A stretch of DNA of 64,000 bases from Paenibacillus pinistramenti (lineage in GTDB: Bacteria > Bacillota > Bacilli > Paenibacillales > Paenibacillaceae), in contig NZ_VAWG01000002.1 in assembly GCF_005869875.1 (NCBI RefSeq), forward strand, positions 1 through 64,000, given 5' to 3'. The notes under the pieces are model-generated. The model was not told the DNA's origin, ran no database searches, and saw only the letters and a program-made list of their open reading frames with translations. Positions 1-8,533 of the stretch are shown piece after piece. Position 1 is the stretch's first letter. Each line of letters opens with the position of its first letter. The position numbers and the translations under genes were made by a program.

Positions 1-2
1 GG

Positions 3-1295
3 CTGGCGCCGGCCATGCCAGAGCGGTGCAGCGGCGGCTGGGCGTACCGCCGCCGCTGCACCGTGACCGTCTTCGGCCTGCGGGCTGTGCACGCGGCCGA
101 AGACGGGACGCCGTTCGAATCCGGGCTGGAGCCGGATTCGCCGCAGTTCCGCAGGCTTGAAAGAGCCGCGGTCAAGGCCCTTTACGCCCAGGGGCTTGAT
201 TTCGGGCAGGTCCTCCTGCAGGCGGGTAATGCCGGCTGGGAGATTGCCCGGATCACGGAGCTGCCGGATTTAAGCGCCCCTGACGCTGCCCGTTTGTTTG
301 CCGGGGCGGTGCTGCAAACGGCCCGGGACTGGGCGGCCGCGCAGGCTGCGGCTGACAGAACTGCGCAGAATGCGGAGAAGAGGGCAGCAGAGAGGGAGCT
401 GCCGCCAGACGGTCTGGGCGGAGGCCTTCCCGGGAAGTGGGCTGCACGCGGTCATGAGCAAGGTAAAGAGAAGGGTCAAGAGCAGGCGGACAATGCCCTG
501 CTGATCGGCATGGACCCGGAGTTTCTGCTGTTTGACCAAAGCGCGCGGAAGATTATTCCCGCTTCAAGATTTCTGCAGACAAGCGGGCGGGCTGGAGCCG
601 ATTCGGTCAGAATCCAGGGCAGGCGGCGGTTTGTGCTGGCAGAGCTGCGCCCCGAGCCGGCAGGGGAGCCGAGGGAGGCGGTGCTCCGCCTTATGGCGGC
701 CATGCGCGAAGCCTCGAGCAGGATCGCCGACAAGTCGCTGCAGTGGCTGGCAGGCGGCCTGCCGCAGCCTGGCCTGCCTCTGGGCGGCCATCTGCATTTC
801 AGCGGCGTGCTGCTGACGCCGCAGCTGCTGCGCGCTCTGGATCACTTTCTGGCGATCCCAATCGCGGTGCTGGAGGACCGCCGCAGCGCGTCCAGGCGCC
901 CGCGCTACGGCTGTCTCGGGGACTTCCGCCGGCAGAGCCACGGCGGCTTCGAGTACCGGACGCTGCCCAGCTTCCTGGTGTCCCCTTCGGTCACCAAAGG
1001 CGCGGTAGCGCTCGCCCTGCTGGTGGCTGCCGAATATAAGGCGGGCAGGCTCCCGGAGGTACCGCCGGTTCCGGAGGCGGCGCTCAAAGCTTTTTACACA
1101 GGGAACCGCGAAGCGCTTCGCCCTTTCGCCTTGAAAGCGCTCGAGGCCGCAGAGTCGCTAGCTTCATACGAGAGCTTCCAAGCGTATATAGCGCCTATGT
1201 TTCAGGCGGTCAGAGAAGGCCGGACCTGGGACGAAAGCCGTGACATCCGCAGGGCCTGGAGGCTGACGGCAGCATCAGAGGGGCAGGCAGACTGA
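3..1295 (+). CDS. Putative amidoligase-domain protein (phiEco32-like COOH.NH2 ligase type 2), 5' partial
   Basis: The reading frame is open from the first bases of the window, so the true start probably lies upstream; the first in-frame ATG is at 15. The C-terminal half (about residues 165-400) resembles the phiEco32-like COOH.NH2 ligase type 2 family, a predicted ATP-grasp/glutamine-synthetase-like amide-bond former: it opens with GMDPEFLLFD, has the GGHLHFSG motif typical of the metal/nucleotide-binding core, and continues with FEYRTLPSFLVSP. The N-terminal part is low in recognisable motifs. The substrate is unknown; these enzymes are predicted to modify peptides or cell-wall components. 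It is followed by 147 bases and the mutS promoter, so it is probably a separate transcription unit. Family assignment is from motif recall only. Confidence 0.6.
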   Translation: MAPAMPERCSGGWAYRRRCTVTVFGLRAVHAAEDGTPFESGLEPDSPQFRRLERAAVKALYAQGLDFGQVLLQAGNAGWEIARITELPDLSAPDAARLFAGAVLQTARDWAAAQAAADRTAQNAEKRAAERELPPDGLGGGLPGKWAARGHEQGKEKGQEQADNALLIGMDPEFLLFDQSARKIIPASRFLQTSGRAGADSVRIQGRRRFVLAELRPEPAGEPREAVLRLMAAMREASSRIADKSLQWLAGGLPQPGLPLGGHLHFSGVLLTPQLLRALDHFLAIPIAVLEDRRSASRRPRYGCLGDFRRQSHGGFEYRTLPSFLVSPSVTKGAVALALLVAAEYKAGRLPEVPPVPEAALKAFYTGNREALRPFALKALEAAESLASYESFQAYIAPMFQAVREGRTWDESRDIRRAWRLTAASEGQAD

Positions 1296-1403
1296 ACCGG
1301 TTCGGAATGAAAGAGAAGCTATACGCGGCGTTACCCGCTGCCTTTCGTCTCCATTTCCTGTTTTCCCCCGTTTTCCACCAGAGCAGCTGTTCTTGTTTTC
1401 TGA

Positions 1404-1409
1404 TATAAT
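1404..1409 (+). promoter_or_regulatory. Extended -10 promoter of mutSL
   Basis: TATAAT at 1404-1409 is preceded by TG at 1401-1402, giving the TGnTATAAT extended -10 form. No good -35 hexamer lies 16-18 bases upstream, as expected for an extended -10 promoter. It sits 33 bases before the mutS start. Confidence 0.6.
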
Positions 1410-1442
1410 AGAGTTCTATGAATGGGCATGGGGGTACGTCAA

Positions 1443-4154
1443 ATGGCTAAATATACGCCGATGATCGAGCAGTATCTGAGCGTGAAGGAAGAGGCAAAGG
1501 ACGCGTTTCTGTTCTTCCGTTTGGGTGATTTTTATGAGATGTTTTTTGATGATGCGATTCTGGCAGCCAAAGAACTTGAGATTACATTAACCGGCCGCGC
1601 AGGCGGTGCCGACGAGAAGATTCCAATGTGCGGCGTCCCGTATCATTCGGCAGAAAGCTATATACAAAGATTGATTGAAAAAGGCTATAAAGTCGCCATC
1701 TGCGAACAAGTCGAGGACCCGGCGGAAGCCAAAGGGGTTGTCCGCAGGGAGATTGTCCGGGTCGTAACCCCGGGCACAATGATGGAAGGCAAAGCCGTCT
1801 CGGAGAAGAGCAACAATTATATGGTTGCAGTGACTGAGATCGACAAGGTGATGGCCGTTGCGGCCTGCGACCTTTCCACGGGAGAGCTTCACGTCACCTC
1901 CTCTCCGAGCAGTAAAGAATGGCTCCGGGACGAAATCGGCATCTATACACCGTCCGAAATCATCGGCGATGAGGGGCTGATCGGCTGGATTAAGGAGCAG
2001 GCCGGCCCGCTGGGCAAGCCGGTAGTTTATACGCCCCGGTCCAAGGCGCCGGATGAAAGCGGCCGCAGGCAGTTCGGCGAAGCCGCCTGGATCAGGCTGG
2101 AGCCGGAGCGCAGAGCCTGCGTGGCGATGCTGGTCACCTATCTGGGCGAGACCCAAAAGCGCTCTCTCGGCCAGCTGAGCCGGATTTCCGCCTATGAACC
2201 GGAGCAGTTCATGATTCTTGATCCGTTTACCCGGCGGAATCTGGAGCTGGTTGAAACGGTGCGCGACCGTTCCAAGAAGGGATCGCTGCTGCATCTCCTT
2301 GACCGGACTCAGACCTCAATGGGCGCCCGTCTGCTCCGGCGCTGGGTGGACAAGCCGCTCCTGTCCAGCAGTCAGGTTGAAGCCCGGCTCGAAGCGGTTG
2401 AGGAGCTGTTTGGCGCTTTCATGCTGCGTGAAGACCTGAAAGACAAGCTGAAAGGAATTTACGATCTGGAGCGTCTTGTCGGGCGCATCGCTTTTGGAAC
2501 GGCTAACGGACGTGATCTGAACGCCTTGAAGCTGTCGCTGCGCCAGATCCCTGAGCTGAAGGAGCTGTGCTCGGATTCGCGCTCAAATACCTTGTCCCGG
2601 CTTGCTTCAGGGCTCGATGACTGCGGGGATTTGGCTGAACTGATTGAAGAGGCGATCGCTGATGATCCGCCCGTTTCGGTGCGGGATGGAGGCTTGATCC
2701 GCCCGGGCTATCATGCGAAGCTGGACGAACTCAGGGAAGCCTCCACTAACGGCAAGCGCTGGATCGCCGATCTGGAAGCAGCCGAGCGGCAGGCAACGGG
2801 AATTAAGTCGCTGAAGGTGGGCTACAACAAAGTATTTGGCTATTATATTGAAATTACAAAATCCAACCTGACGGCATTGCCGGAAGGCCGCTATGAACGC
2901 AAGCAGACGCTGGCCAATGCTGAACGGTTTGTAACTCCGGAGCTGAAGGAGCGGGAGGCGCTTATCCTTGAAGCCGAAGACCGGATGCTTGATCTGGAGT
3001 ATGGGCTGTTTACTGAAATAAGAGACAAGCTGAGCGCTAATATTCCTAGGCTTCAGCGGCTGGCCGAAGCGGTGGCCGAAATCGATGTGCTGCGGTCGCT
3101 GGCCGAGGTCAGCTCAGACTCGGGATTTGTTAAACCGGTGCTGACGGACGGGTACGACATGATCGTGGAGAACGGCCGGCATCCTGTTGTTGAAACGGTT
3201 ATGGAAGGCAGAGCTTTTATTGCCAATGGAACTGCATTGAAGCAGGATGCAAGCATCCTGCTGATTACAGGGCCGAACATGGCCGGCAAGAGCACCTACA
3301 TGCGCCAGGTGGCGCTGATTTCGATTCTCGCGCAGATTGGCTGCTTTGTGCCCGCAGCCCGTGCCGAGATTCCGATTGTGGACCGGATCTTCACGCGCAT
3401 CGGAGCCGCAGATGATCTGATCGGAGGCCAGAGCACCTTTATGGTGGAGATGGCGGATATCCAGGTCATGACGGACAAAGCGACCGCCCGCAGTCTCATT
3501 ATTATCGACGAGCTGGGCCGCGGCACCTCAACGACCGAGGGGATCGCCATCGCGCAGGCGGTTATTGAATATGTCCATGACGTAATCGGCTGCAAAGCGC
3601 TGGTATCGACGCATTTCCACGAGCTTGCGCATCTCGAATCAGCTTTGCCCGGACTCCGCAACTATTCAATGGCGGTGCAGGAGAGCGGCGAGAAGGTGCA
3701 TTTTCTGCGCAAGCTTGTGCCTGGCGCGGCCAGCACCAGCTATGGCATCTACTGCGCCAAGCTTGCAGGTCTGCCGTCCGTCATTACCGACCGGGCTTCG
3801 GGACTGCTGGGCGAACTGGAACAAGTACCGGTCGCAGCCGGCAAGATGTCCTCTCCTGCTGCTTCAATGGATGCTGTCTCAGCTGTTCGTGAAGATGCTT
3901 CTCCGGTCTATGCGGCTGTTGAACCCGCTTCCGCTTCGGCTGATTCCAAGCCGGCGCCCGCTTCAGACATGGGGATCATTCAGCTCTCCATGTTCGGTGA
4001 CGAGCCGGTTCAGCCGCAGTCGGCTTCTGCCAAGGAGGATGCCAGACTCCGCGGCCTTCTCAAGCAGCTTAAGCAGGCGGACATTATGAACATGACGCCG
4101 CTGCAGGCCATGGGACTGCTGAATGAGCTGAAGATGAAAGCCAAGGATCTGTAG
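1443..4154 (+). CDS. mutS: DNA mismatch repair protein MutS
   Basis: Mismatch-recognition ATPase of DNA repair. The 903-residue protein begins MAKYTPMIEQYL and carries the mismatch-reading Phe-x-Glu motif in GDFYEMF (near residue 30), the clamp/lever region (FGYYIEITKSNL), Walker A GPNMAGKST (near residue 610), Walker B IIIDELGRGTS and the STHFHEL motif. Near the C-terminus QLSMFG looks like a beta-clamp binding peptide, after a low-complexity Ala/Ser/Pro linker. I prefer ATG 1443 over the in-frame ATGs at 1422 and 1428 because GGGGG sits 8 bases before it and the family starts there. It is transcribed ahead of mutL with 92 bases between them. Confidence 0.97.
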   Translation: MAKYTPMIEQYLSVKEEAKDAFLFFRLGDFYEMFFDDAILAAKELEITLTGRAGGADEKIPMCGVPYHSAESYIQRLIEKGYKVAICEQVEDPAEAKGVVRREIVRVVTPGTMMEGKAVSEKSNNYMVAVTEIDKVMAVAACDLSTGELHVTSSPSSKEWLRDEIGIYTPSEIIGDEGLIGWIKEQAGPLGKPVVYTPRSKAPDESGRRQFGEAAWIRLEPERRACVAMLVTYLGETQKRSLGQLSRISAYEPEQFMILDPFTRRNLELVETVRDRSKKGSLLHLLDRTQTSMGARLLRRWVDKPLLSSSQVEARLEAVEELFGAFMLREDLKDKLKGIYDLERLVGRIAFGTANGRDLNALKLSLRQIPELKELCSDSRSNTLSRLASGLDDCGDLAELIEEAIADDPPVSVRDGGLIRPGYHAKLDELREASTNGKRWIADLEAAERQATGIKSLKVGYNKVFGYYIEITKSNLTALPEGRYERKQTLANAERFVTPELKEREALILEAEDRMLDLEYGLFTEIRDKLSANIPRLQRLAEAVAEIDVLRSLAEVSSDSGFVKPVLTDGYDMIVENGRHPVVETVMEGRAFIANGTALKQDASILLITGPNMAGKSTYMRQVALISILAQIGCFVPAARAEIPIVDRIFTRIGAADDLIGGQSTFMVEMADIQVMTDKATARSLIIIDELGRGTSTTEGIAIAQAVIEYVHDVIGCKALVSTHFHELAHLESALPGLRNYSMAVQESGEKVHFLRKLVPGAASTSYGIYCAKLAGLPSVITDRASGLLGELEQVPVAAGKMSSPAASMDAVSAVREDASPVYAAVEPASASADSKPAPASDMGIIQLSMFGDEPVQPQSASAKEDARLRGLLKQLKQADIMNMTPLQAMGLLNELKMKAKDL

Positions 4155-4163
4155 CGTGTTCAG

Positions 4164-4210
4164 CTCATTCTCAATTCTTATCTCATTCTCAATTCTTATC
4201 TCATTCTCAA
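4164..4210 (+). repeat. 18-bp tandem repeat, 2.6 copies, between mutS and mutL
   Basis: The unit CTCATTCTCAATTCTTAT occurs at 4164-4181 and 4182-4199, with a partial third copy at 4200-4210. It lies in the short mutS-mutL spacer just before the mutL ribosome binding site. It is too short and has no spacers, so it is not a CRISPR; a slippage-prone microduplication is the simplest reading. Confidence 0.85.
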
Positions 4211-4246
4211 ATCTAACGCGTTGATCATGCGGAGGTGAACCTATAA

Positions 4247-6376
4247 ATGGCAAAAATTCAGGTGCTTGACGAGCATATCGCCAACCAGATTGCAGCCGGT
4301 GAAGTAGTCGAGCGTCCAGCCTCGGTCATCAAAGAGCTGGTTGAGAACTCCATTGATGCCGGAGCATCCAAAATCGAGATCAGTGTGGAGGAAGGCGGTC
4401 TGGACAGCATCCGCATTACGGATAACGGTTCGGGGATTGATCCGGAGGACTGCGAAACGGCCTTTTACCGTCATGCTACCAGCAAACTCAGCAGCGGCCG
4501 GGATCTTTATCAGATCCGGACCCTCGGTTTCCGGGGGGAAGCTCTTCCGAGTATCGCGGCAGTGGCCAAAGTGACGCTGTTAACCTCTAACAATGACAGC
4601 GGGCTTGGACGGCAGGTTGTGATTGAGGGCGGAACCCTGAAAGCGTCCGAGGATGCTCCCGCACCGCAGGGGACGGATATTACGGTTAAGGAATTATTTT
4701 ACAACACTCCGGCAAGGCTGAAATATATGAAAACGATCCAGACAGAGCTGGGTCATATTTCTGACGTGGTCTACCGGCAGGCGCTGGCTCACCCCGAAAT
4801 CGGGTTTGTTCTGCGGCATAACGGCAATCTTCTGCTTCAAACGACGGGCACCGGCGACATGCTCCAGGTTATTGCAGCCATCTATGGCAATCAAGCGGCC
4901 AAAAGCATGCTGAGTGTGGCGCATGAGGATCCCGATTACAAGGTAACCGGTTATATCGGCAGACCGGAGCTGACCCGCTCTAACCGGGCGGGCATGTCAA
5001 CGATTGTGAATGGCCGGTATATCCGTAATCCTGCGCTGCAGCAGGCGATAATGCGGGCCTATCACACGTTGCTGCCCATCGGCAGGTACCCGCTACTTGT
5101 GCTCCAGCTGGAGATGCATCCCGCCCTTGTCGATGTGAATGTGCACCCGGCCAAGCTAGAGGTCAGATTCAGCAAGGAAGCCGAGCTGACTGCTTTCGTG
5201 GAGACGGCTATCAAACAAACACTGTCCTCGGAAGTTTTGATTCCCAAAGTGGTGCAGCAGAAGATCAGCCGGGGCAGCAGCACTTCGGTGATTCAGGAGC
5301 AGTTTCATTTTCCTTCCAGACAGTCCTATGAAGAAACCGCTGCGTCCACTCATGCTGATCCAGTGCCGCGGGCTTCAGAGCAAGGCGGCTCTTCTTCAGA
5401 AGCAGCAGCCCAGCCTGGTCTTGGCTTTCCGCCGCCGCATGCAGCGAATGAAGACTATCCGGGAGAACGTGCCGGTGATGAAGCAGGCTCCTTAGTTCGT
5501 GAGCAGGCTTCCCTGAATCCGTTGTATTCGGGGAAAAGGCAGCGGCAGGCCGGCGCTAACGGTGCCGGTTCTCCGGCCAGAACGGAGTCTCCTGCCAGAG
5601 CAGTCTCCCCAGCGAGAGGCGGCTCTCCGGCGGGTGCTCCGCCGGAGTACGGGTCCGGTCGGACGTACACGAATTCGGAGGGAGCTACAGGTTCATCTCC
5701 ATCTCCCTATTCAGCCAAAGGCCAGCAGGAGCGTTCCGCTTCGGCAGCAGCCAGCCGTTTGTATGAATCGGCGCAGGAAGAGGCTGCTCTGCCGGCGTTT
5801 CCGGAGCTGACCTATATCGGGCAGCATCATGGCACCTATCTGATCGCCAACAACGATACTGGGCTGTATCTGATCGACCAGCATGCGGCCCATGAACGGG
5901 TCAACTACGAATATTATTATGATAAATTCGGTGCTCCGGCCGATGCTTCCCAGGAGCTGCTGCTGCCGATTACCATCGAGTTCACGCCTTCCGAGAGCGC
6001 CAAGCTGAAGGAGCGCCTGCACTGGTTTGAACAGGTCGGCGTGGTGCTTGAGCATTTCGGCGGCCAAACCTTTCGTGTGGTGTCGCTGCCGTACTGGTTC
6101 CCGCAGGGCGAGGAAGCCGCGCTTGTTGAAGAGATGGCCGAGTGGGTGCTGAACGAGCGCTCCATCGACCTGGCCAAGCTGAGAGAGAAGTCGTCCATCA
6201 TGGTCTCGTGCAAAGCTTCAATCAAAGCGAATCAGAAGCTGACAGCGAGCGAAGCGGACACGCTGCTCAAGCGGCTTGCCGCCTGCCGGCAGCCTTACAC
6301 CTGCCCGCACGGGCGTCCGATTGTCGTTTCTTTCTCCGCTTATGATCTGGAGAAGCTGTTTAAGAGAGTGATGTAA
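4247..6376 (+). CDS. mutL: DNA mismatch repair endonuclease MutL
   Basis: GHKL ATPase and nicking endonuclease of mismatch repair. The ATPase half has catalytic Glu30 and Asn34 in KELVENSIDAGA, DNGSGI and GFRGEALPSI. Residues about 340-520 form a Pro/Ala/Ser-rich, disordered linker that is long for the family. The C-terminal half keeps the Gram-positive endonuclease/zinc set: DQHAAHERVNYE, SCKASIKAN, CPHGRP and the terminal FKRVM. QELLLP is a likely beta-clamp motif. So this is a nicking-competent MutL, as in methylation-independent repair systems. GGAGGTG lies 8-9 bases before the ATG. It follows mutS in the same operon. Confidence 0.97.
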   Translation: MAKIQVLDEHIANQIAAGEVVERPASVIKELVENSIDAGASKIEISVEEGGLDSIRITDNGSGIDPEDCETAFYRHATSKLSSGRDLYQIRTLGFRGEALPSIAAVAKVTLLTSNNDSGLGRQVVIEGGTLKASEDAPAPQGTDITVKELFYNTPARLKYMKTIQTELGHISDVVYRQALAHPEIGFVLRHNGNLLLQTTGTGDMLQVIAAIYGNQAAKSMLSVAHEDPDYKVTGYIGRPELTRSNRAGMSTIVNGRYIRNPALQQAIMRAYHTLLPIGRYPLLVLQLEMHPALVDVNVHPAKLEVRFSKEAELTAFVETAIKQTLSSEVLIPKVVQQKISRGSSTSVIQEQFHFPSRQSYEETAASTHADPVPRASEQGGSSSEAAAQPGLGFPPPHAANEDYPGERAGDEAGSLVREQASLNPLYSGKRQRQAGANGAGSPARTESPARAVSPARGGSPAGAPPEYGSGRTYTNSEGATGSSPSPYSAKGQQERSASAAASRLYESAQEEAALPAFPELTYIGQHHGTYLIANNDTGLYLIDQHAAHERVNYEYYYDKFGAPADASQELLLPITIEFTPSESAKLKERLHWFEQVGVVLEHFGGQTFRVVSLPYWFPQGEEAALVEEMAEWVLNERSIDLAKLREKSSIMVSCKASIKANQKLTASEADTLLKRLAACRQPYTCPHGRPIVVSFSAYDLEKLFKRVM

Positions 6377-6391
6377 CTGGAGGGTTAAATT

Positions 6392-7174
6392 TTGATTATT
6401 ACAACCGGGGAGAACGAATCTCCGAGAACGGTAGCCCGGGCCAAGGAGCTTGCACAAGCTGAAGCCGGGGCAGTCTATGTCCGCCGGGCGGGACGGTCGC
6501 TGAAGGAACTGAAAGCAGTAAAAGGGGACAGCGATGTCCTGGTCGTCCTGGAGAACCGGATAAGACTGGCCGGGGCTTCTGAGCGTCCGATGGAATTTCA
6601 CCCCAGTATGTCCTATGTCCGCGCCAAACGGGTGCTGAAGGGCGAGAAAGACTTAATGCTGGAGGCGGCAGGCGTCGTACCCGGCGACGTGATCGTGGAC
6701 TGCACAGCGGGCCTGGGGGCTGACTCCATGATGTTTGCGGTGGGGACAGGCCCAGCGGGTTCTGTAATCGCTATGGAAAGCTCGTTCCCTCTCTATATGC
6801 TGCTTAAAGAGGGGCTTCGGACTTACCGGGCGAAGATCGCGGAATTTACGGAGGCGCTGCAGAGGATTGAAGTCCGTCATACGGATCACCTGACAGGCCT
6901 GAAGTCACTCCCGGATAAGAGCGTGGACATCGTTTATTTCGATCCTATGTTCCGGGAGCCGACAATGGAGTCTTCTTCGCTTTCCCCGCTCAGGGCTTAT
7001 GCCAATGACGAGCCCTTGTCTTTAGCGGCAATCGAAGAGGCACGGCGCGTAGCCAGAAAGACCGTGGTGCTCAAAGAGAAGCGCGACAGCGGCGAATTCG
7101 AACGCCTCGGCTTCGGGACACCGGAGCGCAACCGCACAAAAATTACGTACGGAGTGATGCATCTTGACCGCTGA
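6392..7174 (+). CDS. Class I SAM-dependent methyltransferase, RsmJ-like
   Basis: A predicted methyltransferase of 260 residues related to the RsmJ/YhiQ (16S rRNA guanine-N2) family. The SAM-binding motif I is DCTAGLGADSM (near residues 104-114), and the catalytic-type motif IV is DIVYFDPMFRE (near 185), the form seen in RsmJ. A preceding stretch, FHPSMSYVRAKRVLKG, also fits that family. It starts at TTG 6392 with GGAGGG at 6379-6384. It lies 15 bases after mutL and overlaps miaA by 11 bases, so it is translated in the same message. The RNA target is inferred only from family; Bacillus relatives are poorly characterised. Confidence 0.75.
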   Translation: MIITTGENESPRTVARAKELAQAEAGAVYVRRAGRSLKELKAVKGDSDVLVVLENRIRLAGASERPMEFHPSMSYVRAKRVLKGEKDLMLEAAGVVPGDVIVDCTAGLGADSMMFAVGTGPAGSVIAMESSFPLYMLLKEGLRTYRAKIAEFTEALQRIEVRHTDHLTGLKSLPDKSVDIVYFDPMFREPTMESSSLSPLRAYANDEPLSLAAIEEARRVARKTVVLKEKRDSGEFERLGFGTPERNRTKITYGVMHLDR

Positions 7175-8147
7175 AACAGGCGTACATAAGCCGAATCTGC
7201 TGGTGCTGGTCGGGCCGACAGCCGTTGGAAAAACAAAGCTCAGCATCGAGCTTGCTAAATCTTTTTCCTGTGAAATTATCTCGGGCGATTCAATGCAGGT
7301 TTATCGTGGTATGGATATTGGAACAGCCAAAATTACCAAGCAAGAAATGCAGGGGGTGCCGCACCACTTGATTGACGAGCTGGAGCCTGATGATGCTTTC
7401 TCTGTTGCTCGTTTTCAGGCGGCATGCGCCGAACTGGTTCCTGCGATTTCCTCCAGGGGACATCTGCCCTTTATTGTGGGCGGGACAGGTCTCTATGTGG
7501 AGTCCGTCTGCTACGAATATCAATTCGCTGAAGCCTCGGCGGACGAGGAATTTCGAGCGGAGCAGCAGCGTTTTGCCGATGAGCATGGGCCGGAAGCTCT
7601 GCATGACAGATTAGCTGCCATTGACCCGGATTCGGCCGGCAGACTTCATCCGAATGATCTGCGGAGAATTATCAGGGCACTGGAAATTCACCATCTTACT
7701 GGACAGACCTTATCCAGCCAGCTGAAAGGCCAAAACAAGGTTTCACCGTATAATCTCTGCCTCATCGGTTTGACAATGGACCGTCAATTGCTATATAACC
7801 GAATTGAGGCCCGGATTGACCTGATGCTTGAGCAAGGTTTGGTTAAGGAAGTCGAATCGCTCCTTGACAAAGGCTATTCGCGCAGTTTAGTGTCCCTGCA
7901 GGGGCTGGGATACAAGGAAATTGCCGAGCATCTTCTGGACGGACTGCCGCTTGAGGAAGCCGTTATCAAATTGAAGCGGGATACCCGGCATTTTGCCAAA
8001 CGCCAGCTTTCCTGGTTCCGCCATATGAAGGATATCCACTGGTTCGATGTGACGGACGGTGAAAAGTTTCCGGAACAATTGGCGGAGATCCATGCTATAA
8101 TAGCAGGAAAGTTCGGGATTCCTCTTGAATATAATTACAAACACTAA
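7164..8147 (+). CDS. miaA: tRNA dimethylallyltransferase MiaA
   Basis: Adds an isopentenyl group to A37 of tRNAs reading UNN codons, using dimethylallyl diphosphate. The 327-residue protein has the P-loop [11 protein letters not shown] at residue 17, the substrate motif [25 protein letters not shown], and the C-terminal core ending [13 protein letters not shown], all standard for MiaA. It begins at TTG 7164, 9 bases after GGAG, inside the 3' end of the preceding gene, which implies translational coupling. hfq follows 23 bases later, the usual bacterial order. Confidence 0.97.
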   Translation: MTAETGVHKPNLLVLVGPTAVGKTKLSIELAKSFSCEIISGDSMQVYRGMDIGTAKITKQEMQGVPHHLIDELEPDDAFSVARFQAACAELVPAISSRGHLPFIVGGTGLYVESVCYEYQFAEASADEEFRAEQQRFADEHGPEALHDRLAAIDPDSAGRLHPNDLRRIIRALEIHHLTGQTLSSQLKGQNKVSPYNLCLIGLTMDRQLLYNRIEARIDLMLEQGLVKEVESLLDKGYSRSLVSLQGLGYKEIAEHLLDGLPLEEAVIKLKRDTRHFAKRQLSWFRHMKDIHWFDVTDGEKFPEQLAEIHAIIAGKFGIPLEYNYKH

Positions 8148-8170
8148 TTGATCCTATTGGGGGTACGGTA

Positions 8171-8404
8171 ATGAACAAATCCATTAACATCCAAGATACG
8201 TTCTTGAACCAATTGCGCAAAGAGAGCATCCCGGTTACCGTCTTTTTGACTAACGGTTTCCAGATCAGAGGAACCGTCAAAGCGTTTGATAACTTTACGA
8301 TCGTTATTGACAGCGACGGACGCCAGAAAATGGTGTACAAGCACGCGATTTCCACTTTCCAGCCGCAGCGCAATGTTTCGCTGATGCAGGAGCAGGAAGG
8401 GTAA
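8171..8404 (+). CDS. hfq: RNA chaperone Hfq
   Basis: Sm-like hexameric RNA chaperone of 77 residues. It shows the Sm1 region ([15 protein letters not shown]), FDNFTIVID and the Sm2 motif VYKHAIST typical of Gram-positive Hfq. It is preceded by GGGGGTACGGTA and follows miaA directly. A strong hairpin 46 bases after the stop probably ends the mutS-hfq transcript. Confidence 0.97.
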   Translation: MNKSINIQDTFLNQLRKESIPVTVFLTNGFQIRGTVKAFDNFTIVIDSDGRQKMVYKHAISTFQPQRNVSLMQEQEG

Positions 8405-8450
8405 GCTCCCGTTTGAAACTTTTTCAATTCCTTAACGTTAATATTATAGT

Positions 8451-8494
8451 CCGAGAAAGAGAGCAACCTTCCCAGGTTGTTCTTTTCTTTCGGA
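8451..8494 (+). terminator. Long terminator-like hairpin after hfq
   Basis: The left arm CCGAGAAAGAGAGCAACCT pairs over about 18 positions (some G-U, one bulge) with the right arm AGGTTGTTCTTTTCTTTCGG around a TCCC loop. The short GC core CAACCT/AGGTTG is followed by a T-rich run, as in an intrinsic terminator. It overlaps an in-frame TTG at 8477 that could otherwise be taken as the start of the next gene. Confidence 0.75.
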
Positions 8495-8533
8495 AAGAAA
8501 CAAGTTTGGCACGGAAGGGAGTCATATGAAGTT

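Noticed and set aside
4164-4210. CRISPR-like repeats between mutS and mutL
   Set aside because: Direct tandem copies with no spacers.
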